Below are positions 1-9,172 of a DNA stretch of 64,000 nt, piece after piece (the stretch's first letter is position 1; each line of letters starts with the position of its first letter). A program made the translations under genes and the position numbers. A model generated the notes under the pieces. It saw only the letters and a program-made list of their open reading frames with translations. It was not told the DNA's origin and searched no databases. Source of the DNA: an uncultured Alphaproteobacteria bacterium (GTDB taxonomy: Bacteria > Pseudomonadota > Alphaproteobacteria > HIMB59); assembly GCA_902538085.1 (NCBI GenBank), contig CACBDV010000002.1, positions 221,642 to 285,641 of the forward strand, in the 5' to 3' direction.

Positions 1-1233
1 AAATATTTAGATGCCAATTCAGGATTATGGAATTCTGTGGTTGGTTTCGATCATCCCAGAATGGTTGAAACAGCAAAAAAACAATATGAAAAATTTTCTG
101 GTTACCACGCTTTTTTTGGAAGAATATCTGAACCAGCTGTAGAACTTGCAGATAAGTTAATTGAAATATCTCCTTTCACGGATGGTAAAGTTTTTTTTAC
201 AAACTCAGGATCTGAAGCTAATGACACTACTGTAAAATTATTATGGTTTATTAATAAAAGAAAAGGGCATCCCAATCGAAGGAAAATAATTACTCGAATA
301 AATTCATATCATGGTGTAACGGCTGTTTCTGCTTCGATGACAGGAAAACCATACAATAGTGAATTTGGATTACCCTTAGATGGTTTTTTACATTCAGCTT
401 GTCCTCATTATTGGAAATATGGCTTAGAAAAAGAGAGTGAGGAAATGTTTACCAAAAGAATGGGTGAAGATTTAGAAAATTTAATTTTAAAAGAGGGGCC
501 TGACACCATTGCAGGTTTTTTTGCAGAACCTGTTATGGGGGCAGGTGGTGTGATCCCTCCCTCAAAAGGATATTTTGAGATAGTTCAAAAAATTTTAAAA
601 AAATACAATATTCCATTTATTGCTGATGAGGTAATTTGTGGTTTTGGTAGAACTGGTAACTTATGGGGATCTCAAACATACAATATTGATCCCGATATTA
701 TTATTGCCTCTAAATGTATCACATCAGGTTTCTTTCCACTTGGTGCAGTTATTTTGGGAGAAAAAATGACAAAAGAAATGATGGAGGCTTCTTATGAGGC
801 AGAGGAATTTTTTCATGGTTTCACAGCCGGTGGACACCCTGTAGGTTGTGCCCTAGCGTTAGAAGCAATTGACATTATAATTAATGAGAAAATGATTGAA
901 AATGTTAGACACCTTGAGCCAATTTTTATGGGTAGTTTAAAGAACTTTGAAGATTTAGAGTTTATAGGTGAGTCTCGCGGCATTGGACTTATGGGTGCTT
1001 TAGAGATGGTTCAAGATAAAAAAAATAAACTACCCTTCGATGGTTCGATATCCATTGGCGAGCGTGTTGCTAATAAGTGTATTGAAAATGGTTTGATATG
1101 TAGACCTCTTGGACCATCAATTGTGTTATGTCCCCCTTTTATTACATCGGAGGAGGAGATGGGTATAATATTTGATACTCTAGAGAAAACTCTTAAAGAA
1201 GTATTTAGTGAAGTTAAATCTTTAGGACAATAG
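1..1233 (+). CDS. Class III (PLP-dependent) aminotransferase, 5' end cut by window
   Basis: The frame is open from base 1, so the start codon lies upstream; 410 residues are visible. It is a fold-type I, class III aminotransferase. Visible signatures are FTNSGSEAND (PLP phosphate cup), ADEVICGFGRTG (the Asp that contacts the PLP ring nitrogen) and IIASKCITSGFFPLGAV, whose Lys (about residue 238 of the fragment) should form the Schiff base. The family moves amino groups from omega-amino acids or polyamines to pyruvate or 2-oxoglutarate; the exact substrate cannot be read from sequence. An internal GTG at 37 is not a credible start because conserved sequence precedes it. The 3' end overlaps the convergent oxidoreductase gene by 20 bases. 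Confidence 0.85.
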   Translation, partial: KYLDANSGLWNSVVGFDHPRMVETAKKQYEKFSGYHAFFGRISEPAVELADKLIEISPFTDGKVFFTNSGSEANDTTVKLLWFINKRKGHPNRRKIITRINSYHGVTAVSASMTGKPYNSEFGLPLDGFLHSACPHYWKYGLEKESEEMFTKRMGEDLENLILKEGPDTIAGFFAEPVMGAGGVIPPSKGYFEIVQKILKKYNIPFIADEVICGFGRTGNLWGSQTYNIDPDIIIASKCITSGFFPLGAVILGEKMTKEMMEASYEAEEFFHGFTAGGHPVGCALALEAIDIIINEKMIENVRHLEPIFMGSLKNFEDLEFIGESRGIGLMGALEMVQDKKNKLPFDGSISIGERVANKCIENGLICRPLGPSIVLCPPFITSEEEMGIIFDTLEKTLKEVFSEVKSLGQ

Positions 1234-2185
1234 ATCCCGAAGTATTTCTATTTTCCATATCTGTGTGAGCGTCAACAACATTATCAAGATCATATTTTGT
1301 AATTTTATCCAATTTAATTTTATCTTTTACAATCATCTCAAATAATTTATCGCTTGCAATTTCAAGCCACTCTCTATTAGCGTAAAAATGGAATAGTGTA
1401 GGTCGAGTTAAATAAAAAGAACCAAATGCTAGATCTGTCATTTGAATGTCTTTATATGGTCCAGATGATTGACCAAAGCTAACTAACATCCCATGTTTTT
1501 TTAAACATTTAAATGATTGAAACATTGTATCTTTACCAACACTGTCATAAACCACGTCAAGGCCTTTGTTATTTGTGATTTTTAATACTTCATCTAAAAA
1601 ATTTTTTTCAGAGTAGTTTATAACCTCATCAAAGCCTCTTTGTTTTGCTAACTCACATTTATCTGAATTACCAGCTGTACCTATTAATTTTGCACCAATG
1701 TCTTTTATCCATTGGCCTGCGATCAATCCTACGCCTCCAGCCGCAGCATGAAATAATACCTCATGATTACTTTGTAAGTTATAACTGTCACAAACAAGAT
1801 ACTTTACTGTTAGTCCTTTAAGAATTGATGCGGCTGCTTGATCGAAAGATATGCTATCTGGGATAGAAACTACGAGATCCTCTGATATCATTCTATGTGT
1901 TGCGTATGCATTATTAGGTTGCGCATATGCTACGCGATCCCCTATTTTAAACTTTGTAACATTAGGGCCTATAGCTTCAACCTCGCCTGCACCTTCGGAG
2001 CCTAAAACAAGATCTTTGTCAACAGGCCAAGGATATAATCCTGCTCTAAAATAAATATCGATAAAATTTACTCCAATTGCTCTATTTTTAATCAAAATTT
2101 CATTCGATTTAAGTTCAGTGAGCTCAATACTTTTCCTTTGAAGAACGCTTGTATCACCGGGCTTATTTGCAACAATTGAATACAT
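1214..2185 (-). CDS. NADPH:quinone oxidoreductase-like MDR protein
   Basis: A 323-residue member of the medium-chain dehydrogenase/reductase superfamily, quinone oxidoreductase (QOR) branch, probably cytosolic. The N-terminal GroES-like part includes GVNFIDIYFRAGLYPWP and GSEGAGEVEAIG, both typical of QOR. The dinucleotide-binding part has AAAGGVGLIAGQ (about residues 148-159). Catalytic and structural zinc ligands of the alcohol dehydrogenases are absent, as expected for the zinc-free branch. The family uses NADPH to reduce quinones or reactive enones; the physiological substrate is unknown. Length is normal. It converges with the aminotransferase gene and stands alone upstream. Confidence 0.85.
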   Translation of the reverse strand: MYSIVANKPGDTSVLQRKSIELTELKSNEILIKNRAIGVNFIDIYFRAGLYPWPVDKDLVLGSEGAGEVEAIGPNVTKFKIGDRVAYAQPNNAYATHRMISEDLVVSIPDSISFDQAAASILKGLTVKYLVCDSYNLQSNHEVLFHAAAGGVGLIAGQWIKDIGAKLIGTAGNSDKCELAKQRGFDEVINYSEKNFLDEVLKITNNKGLDVVYDSVGKDTMFQSFKCLKKHGMLVSFGQSSGPYKDIQMTDLAFGSFYLTRPTLFHFYANREWLEIASDKLFEMIVKDKIKLDKITKYDLDNVVDAHTDMENRNTSGSIVLKI

Positions 2186-2234
2186 TAAAGTAGCCTATCA
2201 TCTAAAAAAATGATCCAACAGTCAATTTGAAAGT

Positions 2235-2262
2235 CTTGAAATTCAAAATTGAAATCCCAAAT
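2235..2262 (+). promoter_or_regulatory. Candidate RpoH (heat-shock sigma factor) promoter of hsp20
   Basis: CTTGAAA (2235-2241), a 14-base spacer and CCCAAAT (2256-2262) resemble the RpoH consensus CTTGAAA-N(11-16)-CCCCATnT. It lies about 90 bases upstream of the start codon of an IbpA-type small heat-shock gene, which is the expected kind of target. Read by eye; no transcription data. Confidence 0.65.
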
Positions 2263-2290
2263 TAGTAGTAAGAGAAATTGCCATTTGGAA

Positions 2291-2350
2291 TTTCTTTATT
2301 AACGCAGGTTTAAAAACTGCAATTAACAATTAACGCTTAAGGAGGTTAAT
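2291..2350 (+). promoter_or_regulatory. Possible RNA thermometer in hsp20 leader
   Basis: The leader holds TTTCTTT (2291-2297), which can pair with all seven bases of the Shine-Dalgarno AAGGAGG (2339-2345), using three G-U wobbles. A small hairpin (GCAG 2304-2307 with CTGC 2317-2320) sits between them. Weak, wobble-rich occlusion of the ribosome site ahead of an ibpA-type gene is the pattern of ROSE-like thermometers. The pairing is hand-derived and not an energy calculation. Confidence 0.35.
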
Positions 2351-2351
2351 T

Positions 2352-2801
2352 ATGACTACATTTGACTTATCTCCTCTATGGAGATCATCAGTTGGTTTCG
2401 ATGAGTTTGATAAACTTTTTGATACCGTCTTTTCTACGAACAATAAAGGTGCTTCTTATCCACCTTATAATATCGTCAAACATGATAAAAATATTTACCA
2501 AATTACCATGGCTATCGCCGGTTTTGGTGAGGACCAAATAGATATATCCCAAGAGGGTAATCTTTTGACTGTTAAAGGTGAAATGGGTGATGATAAAACT
2601 ATGAATAAATCAGAATATCTTTATCGAGGAATTGCCAACAGAAATTTTGAGAGAAAGTTTGAGTTAGCTGATACTGTAAAAGTTATAGAGGCTGATTTAA
2701 ATAATGGTCTGTTAAGTATAAATCTTGAAAGAGAAATACCTGAACACCAAAAACCTAGAAAAATAAAAGTTAATACGAATTCTAAACTTTTATCAGCTTA
2801 A
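2352..2801 (+). CDS. ibpA: Small heat-shock protein, Hsp20/IbpA family
   Basis: A 149-residue ATP-independent holdase that binds unfolding proteins in the cytosol. The alpha-crystallin domain covers about residues 36-142, and RGIANRNFERKFELAD is the IbpA-type signature. The short N-terminal arm (SPLWRSSVGFDEFDKLFD) matches the motif that begins bacterial IbpA proteins. A strong AAGGAGG lies 6 bases before the ATG. Heat control is likely: an RpoH-type promoter and a possible RNA thermometer precede it, and a strong hairpin terminator follows. It forms a single-gene unit convergent with sodB. Confidence 0.93.
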   Translation: MTTFDLSPLWRSSVGFDEFDKLFDTVFSTNNKGASYPPYNIVKHDKNIYQITMAIAGFGEDQIDISQEGNLLTVKGEMGDDKTMNKSEYLYRGIANRNFERKFELADTVKVIEADLNNGLLSINLEREIPEHQKPRKIKVNTNSKLLSA

Positions 2802-2810
2802 ATAAAAAAA

Positions 2811-2839
2811 TAGGGCTGCTTTTTTAATAAGCAGCCCTA
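2811..2839. terminator. Bidirectional rho-independent terminator between hsp20 and sodB
   Basis: TAGGGCTGCTT (2811-2821) pairs perfectly with AAGCAGCCCTA (2829-2839) around a 7-base loop. A-rich sequence precedes the stem, so the minus strand gets a U-run, and T-rich sequence flanks the other side. It can serve both convergent genes. Confidence 0.85.
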
Positions 2840-2843
2840 ATAT

Positions 2844-3437
2844 TTAATCTAATTGAGAAGCAACAAATTCCCAGTTGACTAAACTATTTAAAAAAGCTTT
2901 TAAATAATCAGGTCGTTTGTTTCTATAATCTATATAATAAGAGTGTTCCCATACGTCACATCCCAGTATTGGCTTCATTCCATCAACTAGAGGATTAGAA
3001 GCATTAGGTGACTTTGTGACCACTAATTTACCATTATCGATGGCAAGCCAAGCCCATCCAGAACCAAATTGAGTTGTTCCTGCCTGAATAAAAGCTTCTT
3101 TGAATTGATCAATCCCTCCTAGGTCTGATGTAATTCTACTCTCCAATTCGGACGGCATAGAGCCTCCCCCATTGGGTTTCATACATTGCCAAAATAAAAT
3201 ATGGTTCCAATGTTGACCTGCATTATTAAAAATTCCTGCCATCGATGAGTCTTTACTTGATTTTACAACTATTTCCTCAAGAGAAGAGTCTTTCATATCA
3301 GTGTCTTTAACAAGATTATTTAAATTTGTTACATATGTTTGATGATGTTTGCCATGATGGAAATCAAGAGTTTCTGATGACATATATGGAGCTAAAGCAT
3401 CATTTGCATAAGGTAAGCTTGGTAATTCAAAAGTCAT
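2844..3437 (-). CDS. sodB: Superoxide dismutase, iron type
   Basis: A 197-residue Fe/Mn-family superoxide dismutase that converts superoxide to O2 and H2O2. Metal ligands are visible in DFHHGKHHQTYV (His), NAGQHWNHILFW (His) and DVWEHSYYIDYRNKRPDYL (Asp and His). The Gln in NNAGQ sits where iron enzymes carry their active-site glutamine (manganese enzymes supply it from another position), so iron is the likely metal. No signal peptide, so it is cytosolic. The upstream 89 bases before the divergent kinase gene must hold its promoter. Confidence 0.95.
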   Translation of the reverse strand: MTFELPSLPYANDALAPYMSSETLDFHHGKHHQTYVTNLNNLVKDTDMKDSSLEEIVVKSSKDSSMAGIFNNAGQHWNHILFWQCMKPNGGGSMPSELESRITSDLGGIDQFKEAFIQAGTTQFGSGWAWLAIDNGKLVVTKSPNASNPLVDGMKPILGCDVWEHSYYIDYRNKRPDYLKAFLNSLVNWEFVASQLD

Positions 3438-3526
3438 ATTTATTTCCTTTAATTAAAATTCTTAATGCGTATTTTTTATATTATTGTGGAAACAATGACA
3501 ACCTTTGAAGAAATAGATACAAAAAT

Positions 3527-4327
3527 ATGAGGAATATAGTTAGTATTCAGTCTACTGTCTTAAATGATAAAGTAGGAAATCATGCCGCTCGATCAATCTT
3601 AAGTGACAAAGGTTATAACATTTATGAGATACCGACTGTAATTTTAACATCTCATAAAGCTGTAAAGGGTACACTTCAAATCAGTAACAACAGTTTAAAT
3701 CCATGGGTAATTTTTAATAAAGTCAGTAAAACATATAAATTAAGCTTAAATGATTTAACAATTATTGGCTACACACCCAACTCAAAGATTTCAAAATCGA
3801 TTGGTAAAATTATTAATGTGCAAAATAGAATTGTTTTAGACCCTGTAATGGGAGATATAGGAATAGGTCTATATGTAGAAAAAGACGTTGCAAATTTTTT
3901 TAAAAAAGTAATAACAAAAGTTAAATATATATCAGCAAATTTTTTTGAGTGGTCATACTTAAATAATAAAGATGTAAAAAACTATAGTATTAGCGAGATC
4001 ATAACTGACCTCAAATCGTTTACGAAGAAGTTTAATAGTCAAGTATTAATACGAAGCATTCCAAAAAATAAAAAAATATTAAATATTATTTGTAATAAAA
4101 GAGAAATTTTTGTCATAGAAACACCTTACATCAATTTCAAAGAAAGATTTCATGGAGCTGGCGACCAATCTACAGCTTTATATGCTCACTATATCTATAA
4201 AAAAAATACAACAAGAGAAATACTAGAAAATGTTACGAATGATATTTATGATATTTTGCTAAAAAATAAAATACGTTCTAAAAAAAGAAAAAAAAGATTT
4301 AAAGCTAAGAGCTTAAATAATCTTTGA
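3527..4327 (+). CDS. pdxY: Pyridoxal kinase (PdxY/PdxK type)
   Basis: A 266-residue ribokinase-superfamily protein that phosphorylates pyridoxal to PLP in the vitamin B6 salvage pathway. The start MRNIVSIQSTVLNDKVGNHAA matches the B6-binding N-terminus of the family; DPVMGDIG and the anion-hole HGAGDQ segment with its catalytic Asp are both present. Residues ANFFEW correspond to the conserved NxxE-type stretch. The C-terminus is very Lys/Arg rich. The 3' end overlaps the convergent asd gene by 23 bases. Assignment to PdxY rather than PdxK is by overall appearance. Confidence 0.8.
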   Translation: MRNIVSIQSTVLNDKVGNHAARSILSDKGYNIYEIPTVILTSHKAVKGTLQISNNSLNPWVIFNKVSKTYKLSLNDLTIIGYTPNSKISKSIGKIINVQNRIVLDPVMGDIGIGLYVEKDVANFFKKVITKVKYISANFFEWSYLNNKDVKNYSISEIITDLKSFTKKFNSQVLIRSIPKNKKILNIICNKREIFVIETPYINFKERFHGAGDQSTALYAHYIYKKNTTREILENVTNDIYDILLKNKIRSKKRKKRFKAKSLNNL

Positions 4328-5351
4328 TCAAGATTTCTGCTATTTGTACAGTGTTTAAAGCAGCTCCCTTTCTTAAATTGTCAGACACGCACCAGAAATT
4401 AAGACCATTTGGAATAGTGGGGTCTCTTCTAATTCTGCTAACGTAGACAGGGTCTAAACCTGCAGATTCAATCGGAGTTACGTAACCCTCATCAGCACGG
4501 TAATCAATCATTTTTAGACCAGGGGATTTCTTAAAAATTTCTCTTATTTGGTCCTCTTCATAAGGCTTTTCAAACTCGATGTTTACAGCTAGTGAATGAG
4601 ATATAAATACTGGTACTCGAACACAAGTTGCGGTTAATTCTATGTTTTGATCAAGAATTTTTTTTGTTTCATTGTACATTTTCCACTCTTCTTTGGTTTG
4701 ACCGTCCTCTAAGAAAACATCTATATGCGGGATAACATTAAAAGCAATTTGTTTAGTAAATTTTTCCTTCACTACTGCTTCATTTGCATAGATTGATTTA
4801 GTTTGATTAAATAATTCATCTGCAGCTTCTTTACCTGCACCAGATACTGATTGATAAGTTGAAACAACAATTCTTTTAACTTTGAAATGATCATGCAAAG
4901 GTTTAACCGCAACTAGCATCCCCATAGTTGAACAATTAGGATTAGAAATGATATTTTTTTTTCTAAAATCTTTTAGCGCCTCAGGATTAACCTCAGCGAC
5001 TACTAATGGGACATCTGGATCTGTTCGAAAATGGGAGGTATTGTCAATTACTATACATCCTTGCTTGGCTGCTTTAGGAGCAAACTCACTTGAAACTTTC
5101 GCACCAGGTGAAAAAATAGCTATGTCAGTATCAGAAAAATCATATTCAGCTAAATCTGCTACTACAACAGACTTGTTTTCTCCGTAATCAATTGTGCTTC
5201 CTTTAGAACGAGAAGAAGCTAAAGCGATTAAATCTGAATATTGAATTTCTTTTTCATCAATAATATCTAAAACCTCTCTACCGACATTTCCAGTAGCTCC
5301 GACAACAGCAATTTTAGGTTTTTTAGAAGAAGCCAACTTAAATTCTCTCAA
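4305..5351 (-). CDS. asd: Aspartate-semialdehyde dehydrogenase
   Basis: A 348-residue NADPH enzyme that reduces aspartyl phosphate to aspartate semialdehyde, on the route to Lys, Met, Thr and diaminopimelate. The nucleotide loop is VVGATGNVGREVL (about residues 15-27). NPNCSTMGM carries the catalytic Cys, and the SGAGKEA segment is family-typical. The start codon overlaps the end of leuB by 14 bases, so it is probably translated from the leu mRNA. The first ten residues precede the fold, so a slightly later start is possible. dapF of the same pathway lies elsewhere in the window. Confidence 0.95.
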   Translation of the reverse strand: MREFKLASSKKPKIAVVGATGNVGREVLDIIDEKEIQYSDLIALASSRSKGSTIDYGENKSVVVADLAEYDFSDTDIAIFSPGAKVSSEFAPKAAKQGCIVIDNTSHFRTDPDVPLVVAEVNPEALKDFRKKNIISNPNCSTMGMLVAVKPLHDHFKVKRIVVSTYQSVSGAGKEAADELFNQTKSIYANEAVVKEKFTKQIAFNVIPHIDVFLEDGQTKEEWKMYNETKKILDQNIELTATCVRVPVFISHSLAVNIEFEKPYEEDQIREIFKKSPGLKMIDYRADEGYVTPIESAGLDPVYVSRIRRDPTIPNGLNFWCVSDNLRKGAALNTVQIAEILIKDYLSS

Positions 5352-6420
5352 TTATTAAATCGCCCATTTTAGAACAGGATACAAGAGTTTGGTCTTCATT
5401 TGTGTAAATGTCTCCAGTTCTGTAACCCTCAGAAAGAATTTTTTGGACAGCACTTTCTACTTTGTTAGATAACTCTGGTTTATTGAGGTTATATTTTAAC
5501 ATCATAGACAAACTTAAAATGGTAGCGATTGGATTTGCTTTATCTTGACCTGCAATATCAGGTGCACTTCCATGAACGGGCTCAAAAAGCCCATGTCTTT
5601 TGCCATTTTTTTCTTCTCCTAATGATGCCGATGGTAACATTCCAAGCGAACCAGTGAGCATAGCAGCACAATCACTCAGCAGATCTCCAAAGAGGTTATC
5701 TGTAACTATCACATCAAATTGTTTTGGGTTTCTGACAAGTTGCATGGCACAATTATCTGCTAACATATTTTCTAGTGTAATATCTGAAAAATCTTTATGA
5801 GTTTCTTTCACAATCTCTCTCCAGAGTACACCTGTTTCCATAACGTTAGCTTTCTCAACAGAAGTTACTTTATTATTTCTTTTTCTGGCTAAATCAAAAG
5901 CAACTCTGGCAATTCTATCTATTTCGTAATCGTAATAAATTTGTGTGTCGATCGCTTTCTTACCATTTGGTGTGTCTTCAATTCCTCGAGGTTGACCAAA
6001 ATATACTCCACCAGTCAATTCTCTTACAATCATAATATCTAAATTGTTTACCACTTCATTTTTTAAAGTTGAAGCTGAAACAAGAGCATCAAAAACTAAT
6101 GCAGGTCTCAGATTTGCAAAAAGTTCTAATTCTTTCCTCAAACCTAAAAGCCCAGCTTCTGGTCTTTTTGATCTTTCAACGTCATCCCACTTTGATCCAC
6201 CAACTGCTCCCAATAATATAGCATCTGAATTTTTTGCTTTCTCTAAAACAGAGTTAGTTAAAGGTTCGCCATTAACATCATATGAAGCGCCTCCAACTAA
6301 ATCTTTTTCATAACTTGCATTAAGACCTTGCTCATTTAATTTTTCAATTACTCTTATTGCTTGATCTGCAACTTCCACACCTATGCCATCTCCAGGTAAA
6401 ACTAAAATTTTAGAACTCAT
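5338..6420 (-). CDS. leuB: 3-isopropylmalate dehydrogenase
   Basis: A 360-residue NAD+-dependent enzyme that oxidises and decarboxylates 3-isopropylmalate in leucine synthesis. LPGDGIGVEVADQAI opens the protein. ELTGGVYFGQPRG contains the substrate-loop Tyr; NLFGDLLSDCAAML carries the metal-binding Asp residues, and EPVHGSAPDIAG the cofactor loop. Length is normal. It directly follows leuD (0-base gap) and overlaps asd, so it lies within one minus-strand transcript. Confidence 0.97.
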   Translation of the reverse strand: MSSKILVLPGDGIGVEVADQAIRVIEKLNEQGLNASYEKDLVGGASYDVNGEPLTNSVLEKAKNSDAILLGAVGGSKWDDVERSKRPEAGLLGLRKELELFANLRPALVFDALVSASTLKNEVVNNLDIMIVRELTGGVYFGQPRGIEDTPNGKKAIDTQIYYDYEIDRIARVAFDLARKRNNKVTSVEKANVMETGVLWREIVKETHKDFSDITLENMLADNCAMQLVRNPKQFDVIVTDNLFGDLLSDCAAMLTGSLGMLPSASLGEEKNGKRHGLFEPVHGSAPDIAGQDKANPIATILSLSMMLKYNLNKPELSNKVESAVQKILSEGYRTGDIYTNEDQTLVSCSKMGDLIIERI

Positions 6421-7029
6421 TTAATTTTTTTTAAATAACCAAGGTTTTTTATTTTTTTTATCCTCTTCGTATGCATTAATTTTGTCTTGGTAACCAAGGG
6501 TAATGCCTATATCGTCTAATCCCTGCAAAAGTCTTTCTTTTCTGAATTCTTCAATTTCAAAATTGATTGAATGATTGCCAGCTTTAATGATTTGCTCCGG
6601 AAGGTCGATAGTGAACTCAATTTGATTTTTAGCTGCTGTCATTAATTGATCGAGGTTTTCAGGACTGACAACTATCGGTAAAATTCCATTTTGAAAGCAA
6701 TTATTATAGAAAATATCTGCAAAACTTGTTGAAATTACGCTTCTTATTCCAAAATCTTTAAGAGACCAAGGGGCGTGTTCTCTACTTGATCCACAACCAA
6801 AATTATCACCAGCAACCAAAATTTTTGACTGATCAAAAGGAGATGTATTCAAAACAAAATCTTTAATGAGGTTTCCATTGTTATCATATCTCATCTCATA
6901 AAACAGACTTACACCAAGACCAGTTCTTTTAATTGTTTTGAGAAATTGCTTTGGGATGATCATATCAGTATCGATATTAACAATTGGTAAAGGAGCTGCG
7001 ATACCTTTTAAAGAATGAAACTTATCCAT
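6421..7029 (-). CDS. leuD: 3-isopropylmalate dehydratase small subunit
   Basis: The 202-residue small (swivel-domain) subunit of isopropylmalate isomerase, working with LeuC in leucine synthesis. [17 protein letters not shown] near the N-terminus and [14 protein letters not shown] (about residues 77-90) are the standard LeuD signatures. One base separates it from leuC and none from leuB, which fits translational coupling of the two subunits. Confidence 0.97.
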   Translation of the reverse strand: MDKFHSLKGIAAPLPIVNIDTDMIIPKQFLKTIKRTGLGVSLFYEMRYDNNGNLIKDFVLNTSPFDQSKILVAGDNFGCGSSREHAPWSLKDFGIRSVISTSFADIFYNNCFQNGILPIVVSPENLDQLMTAAKNQIEFTIDLPEQIIKAGNHSINFEIEEFRKERLLQGLDDIGITLGYQDKINAYEEDKKNKKPWLFKKN

Positions 7030-7030
7030 T

Positions 7031-8440
7031 TTATGTAAAATCTCTTATATCTGAAATGTTTCCAGTAATAGCAGATGCCGCAGCAAGCTCAGGACTCATT
7101 AAATGAGTTCTACCACCTCGGCCTTGTCTACCTTCAAAATTTCTATTAGAAGTTGATGCGCACCTTTCACCTGGTTTTAATTGATCGGGATTCATACCAA
7201 GGCACATTGAACATCCAGCCTCTCTCCACTCGAAGCCAGCATCTTTTAAAATTATATCAATTCCTTCTTCTTCTGCTTGTTTTTTAACTAAGCCTGATCC
7301 TGGTACTATCATTGCTTGAACGTGTGAAGCAATCTTTTTGTCCTTAACAATAGATGCAACTTTTCTTAAATCCTCAATTCGACCATTTGTGCAAGAGCCA
7401 ATAAATATTTTATCTAATTTTATGTCTGTAATTTTTGTTCCGGGCTTAAGACCCATATACTCAAGTGATCTTTCAATACTTTTCTTTTTATTTTCTGTTT
7501 TAGCACTACTTGGATTTGGCACCGTGCCTTTCACTGACACAACATCCTCAGGGCTAGTTCCCCATGTCACCATTGGGTCAATTTCTGAACTATCTATAAC
7601 TATTTCATGATCGTAATTTGCATCATTATCTGAGGGAAGAGATGACCAGTATTCTACTGCTTGATCCCAGTGTTCAGTTCCAGGGGCATAAGGTCTACCT
7701 TTTATATAACTAAAAGTTGTTTGATCTGGGCTAATTAATCCAGCGCGAGCACCAGCTTCAATGCTCATATTACAAATAGTCATTCTGCCTTCCATAGAAA
7801 GGCCCATGATAGATGAACCAGCATACTCAATTACATGACCAGTTCCCCCAGCTGTTCCAATTTTTCCAATTATGTACAAGATTAAATCTTTAGAATTTAC
7901 TCCAAAAGGAAGTTCACCATTGACCGAAATTCTCATATTTTTTGCAGGATTTTGAACAATTGTTTGCGTGGCCAGAACATGCTCAACTTCACTTGTTCCG
8001 ATACCAAAAGCGAGAGCTCCGAAAGCTCCATGGGTAGACGTGTGACTGTCGCCACAGACAATTGTCATGCCCGGTTGGGTAATTCCCTGCTCAGGACCAA
8101 TGATGTGAACAATACCTTGTCTTTGGTCCATTAAATCAAAATATTGAATTCCATGCTCTTTAGTGTTTTTTGCTAAAGTTTCGACTTGAATTTTACTTTG
8201 TGGGTCCTCAATATTTTGTCTATTTATAGTAGGAACATTATGGTCTGCGACAGCTATCGTAGCCTCTGGTCTATGAACGGGACGATTGGATAGTTTTAAT
8301 CCTTCGAAAGCTTGAGGGCTAGTTACTTCATGAACTAAATGACGATCAATATATAAAAGATTAGTCCCATCTTCTCTTTGACCGACAAGATGCTCAGACC
8401 AGATTTTATCAAAAAGTGTTTTTGGGCCTTGGTTGCTCAA
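7031..8440 (-). CDS. leuC: 3-isopropylmalate dehydratase large subunit
   Basis: The 469-residue aconitase-family subunit that carries the 4Fe-4S cluster and isomerises 2- to 3-isopropylmalate. The cluster cysteines are visible in IGSCTNGR and in the CSMCLG pair. The substrate segment [22 protein letters not shown] and the C-terminal Arg/Ser-rich loop [19 protein letters not shown] are also present. It lies 10 bases downstream of rplS and is read with leuD and leuB, so the leucine genes appear joined to the ribosomal-protein transcript. Confidence 0.97.
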   Translation of the reverse strand: MSNQGPKTLFDKIWSEHLVGQREDGTNLLYIDRHLVHEVTSPQAFEGLKLSNRPVHRPEATIAVADHNVPTINRQNIEDPQSKIQVETLAKNTKEHGIQYFDLMDQRQGIVHIIGPEQGITQPGMTIVCGDSHTSTHGAFGALAFGIGTSEVEHVLATQTIVQNPAKNMRISVNGELPFGVNSKDLILYIIGKIGTAGGTGHVIEYAGSSIMGLSMEGRMTICNMSIEAGARAGLISPDQTTFSYIKGRPYAPGTEHWDQAVEYWSSLPSDNDANYDHEIVIDSSEIDPMVTWGTSPEDVVSVKGTVPNPSSAKTENKKKSIERSLEYMGLKPGTKITDIKLDKIFIGSCTNGRIEDLRKVASIVKDKKIASHVQAMIVPGSGLVKKQAEEEGIDIILKDAGFEWREAGCSMCLGMNPDQLKPGERCASTSNRNFEGRQGRGGRTHLMSPELAAASAITGNISDIRDFT

Positions 8441-8450
8441 GATAATACTT

Positions 8451-9134
8451 TTAGCTTTTAGTTTCTGCCTCTTCTATTTTTTTCTCTACAGGCTTTTCCT
8501 CTTTTGGCTCATCTTCAACTTTGGGTTCTTCTTGTGGTGATGATTCCTCTGATTTAGTTTCTTTAATTTCTTCTTTAGAGTTGTCTTCAGACTTAGGGGC
8601 TTCTTGAGATGAAGTTTCCTCTGTTTTGGTCTCTTTAGCTTCTTCCTTTGGTGTTTCGTCAGTTACAGGTGTATCTGATTTATTTTCTTCAGTACTAACC
8701 TCTGAAATCTCTTCAGCATCTTCAATTGTGGATACAAATTGGTTATCATCATATGATCGACCGTCAGTTCTTTCGGCAATTCTTGCTTTTTTACCAGACA
8801 AACCTCTTAAATAATATAATTTAGCTCTTCTTACATCACCAACTTTTACACGTTCGATTGAGTCGATAACATTACTGTATAGTGGAAAAACTCTTTCAAC
8901 GCCTTCACCACTAGAAATTTTTCTAACAGTAAATGAAGAATTCAGACCGTTATTTTTTTTACCAATACAGACACCTTGAAATGCTTGCACTCTCTCTTTA
9001 TTTCCTTCTTTGATCTTTACGTTAACTTTGACAGTGTCACCTGGCGCGAAGTCTGAAACCTTAGAACTTTTTAAAATCTGCTGAATTTGTGATTGTTCGT
9101 AATTTTTAATAATTTCATTCATTATGTGCTCCAT
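8451..9134 (-). CDS. rplS: Ribosomal protein L19 with long acidic C-terminal tail
   Basis: The first ~120 residues are a normal bL19, a 50S protein at the subunit interface: FAPGDTVKV, the QAFQGVCIG segment, [14 protein letters not shown] and the basic [15 protein letters not shown]. The family normally ends near residue 115-125. Here about 100 further residues follow, dominated by Glu, Lys, Thr, Ser and Pro, with an internal imperfect repeat built on KEE-KETK-EE-SQEEPK. The ORF offers MEHIMNEII; either Met could start, with little effect. It lies between trmD and leuC on the same transcript. Function of the tail is unknown. Confidence 0.93.
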   Translation of the reverse strand: MEHIMNEIIKNYEQSQIQQILKSSKVSDFAPGDTVKVNVKIKEGNKERVQAFQGVCIGKKNNGLNSSFTVRKISSGEGVERVFPLYSNVIDSIERVKVGDVRRAKLYYLRGLSGKKARIAERTDGRSYDDNQFVSTIEDAEEISEVSTEENKSDTPVTDETPKEEAKETKTEETSSQEAPKSEDNSKEEIKETKSEESSPQEEPKVEDEPKEEKPVEKKIEEAETKS

Positions 9135-9172
9135 CCAATATTAATATGTGGGTGGCATCAGAGCGGCATATT

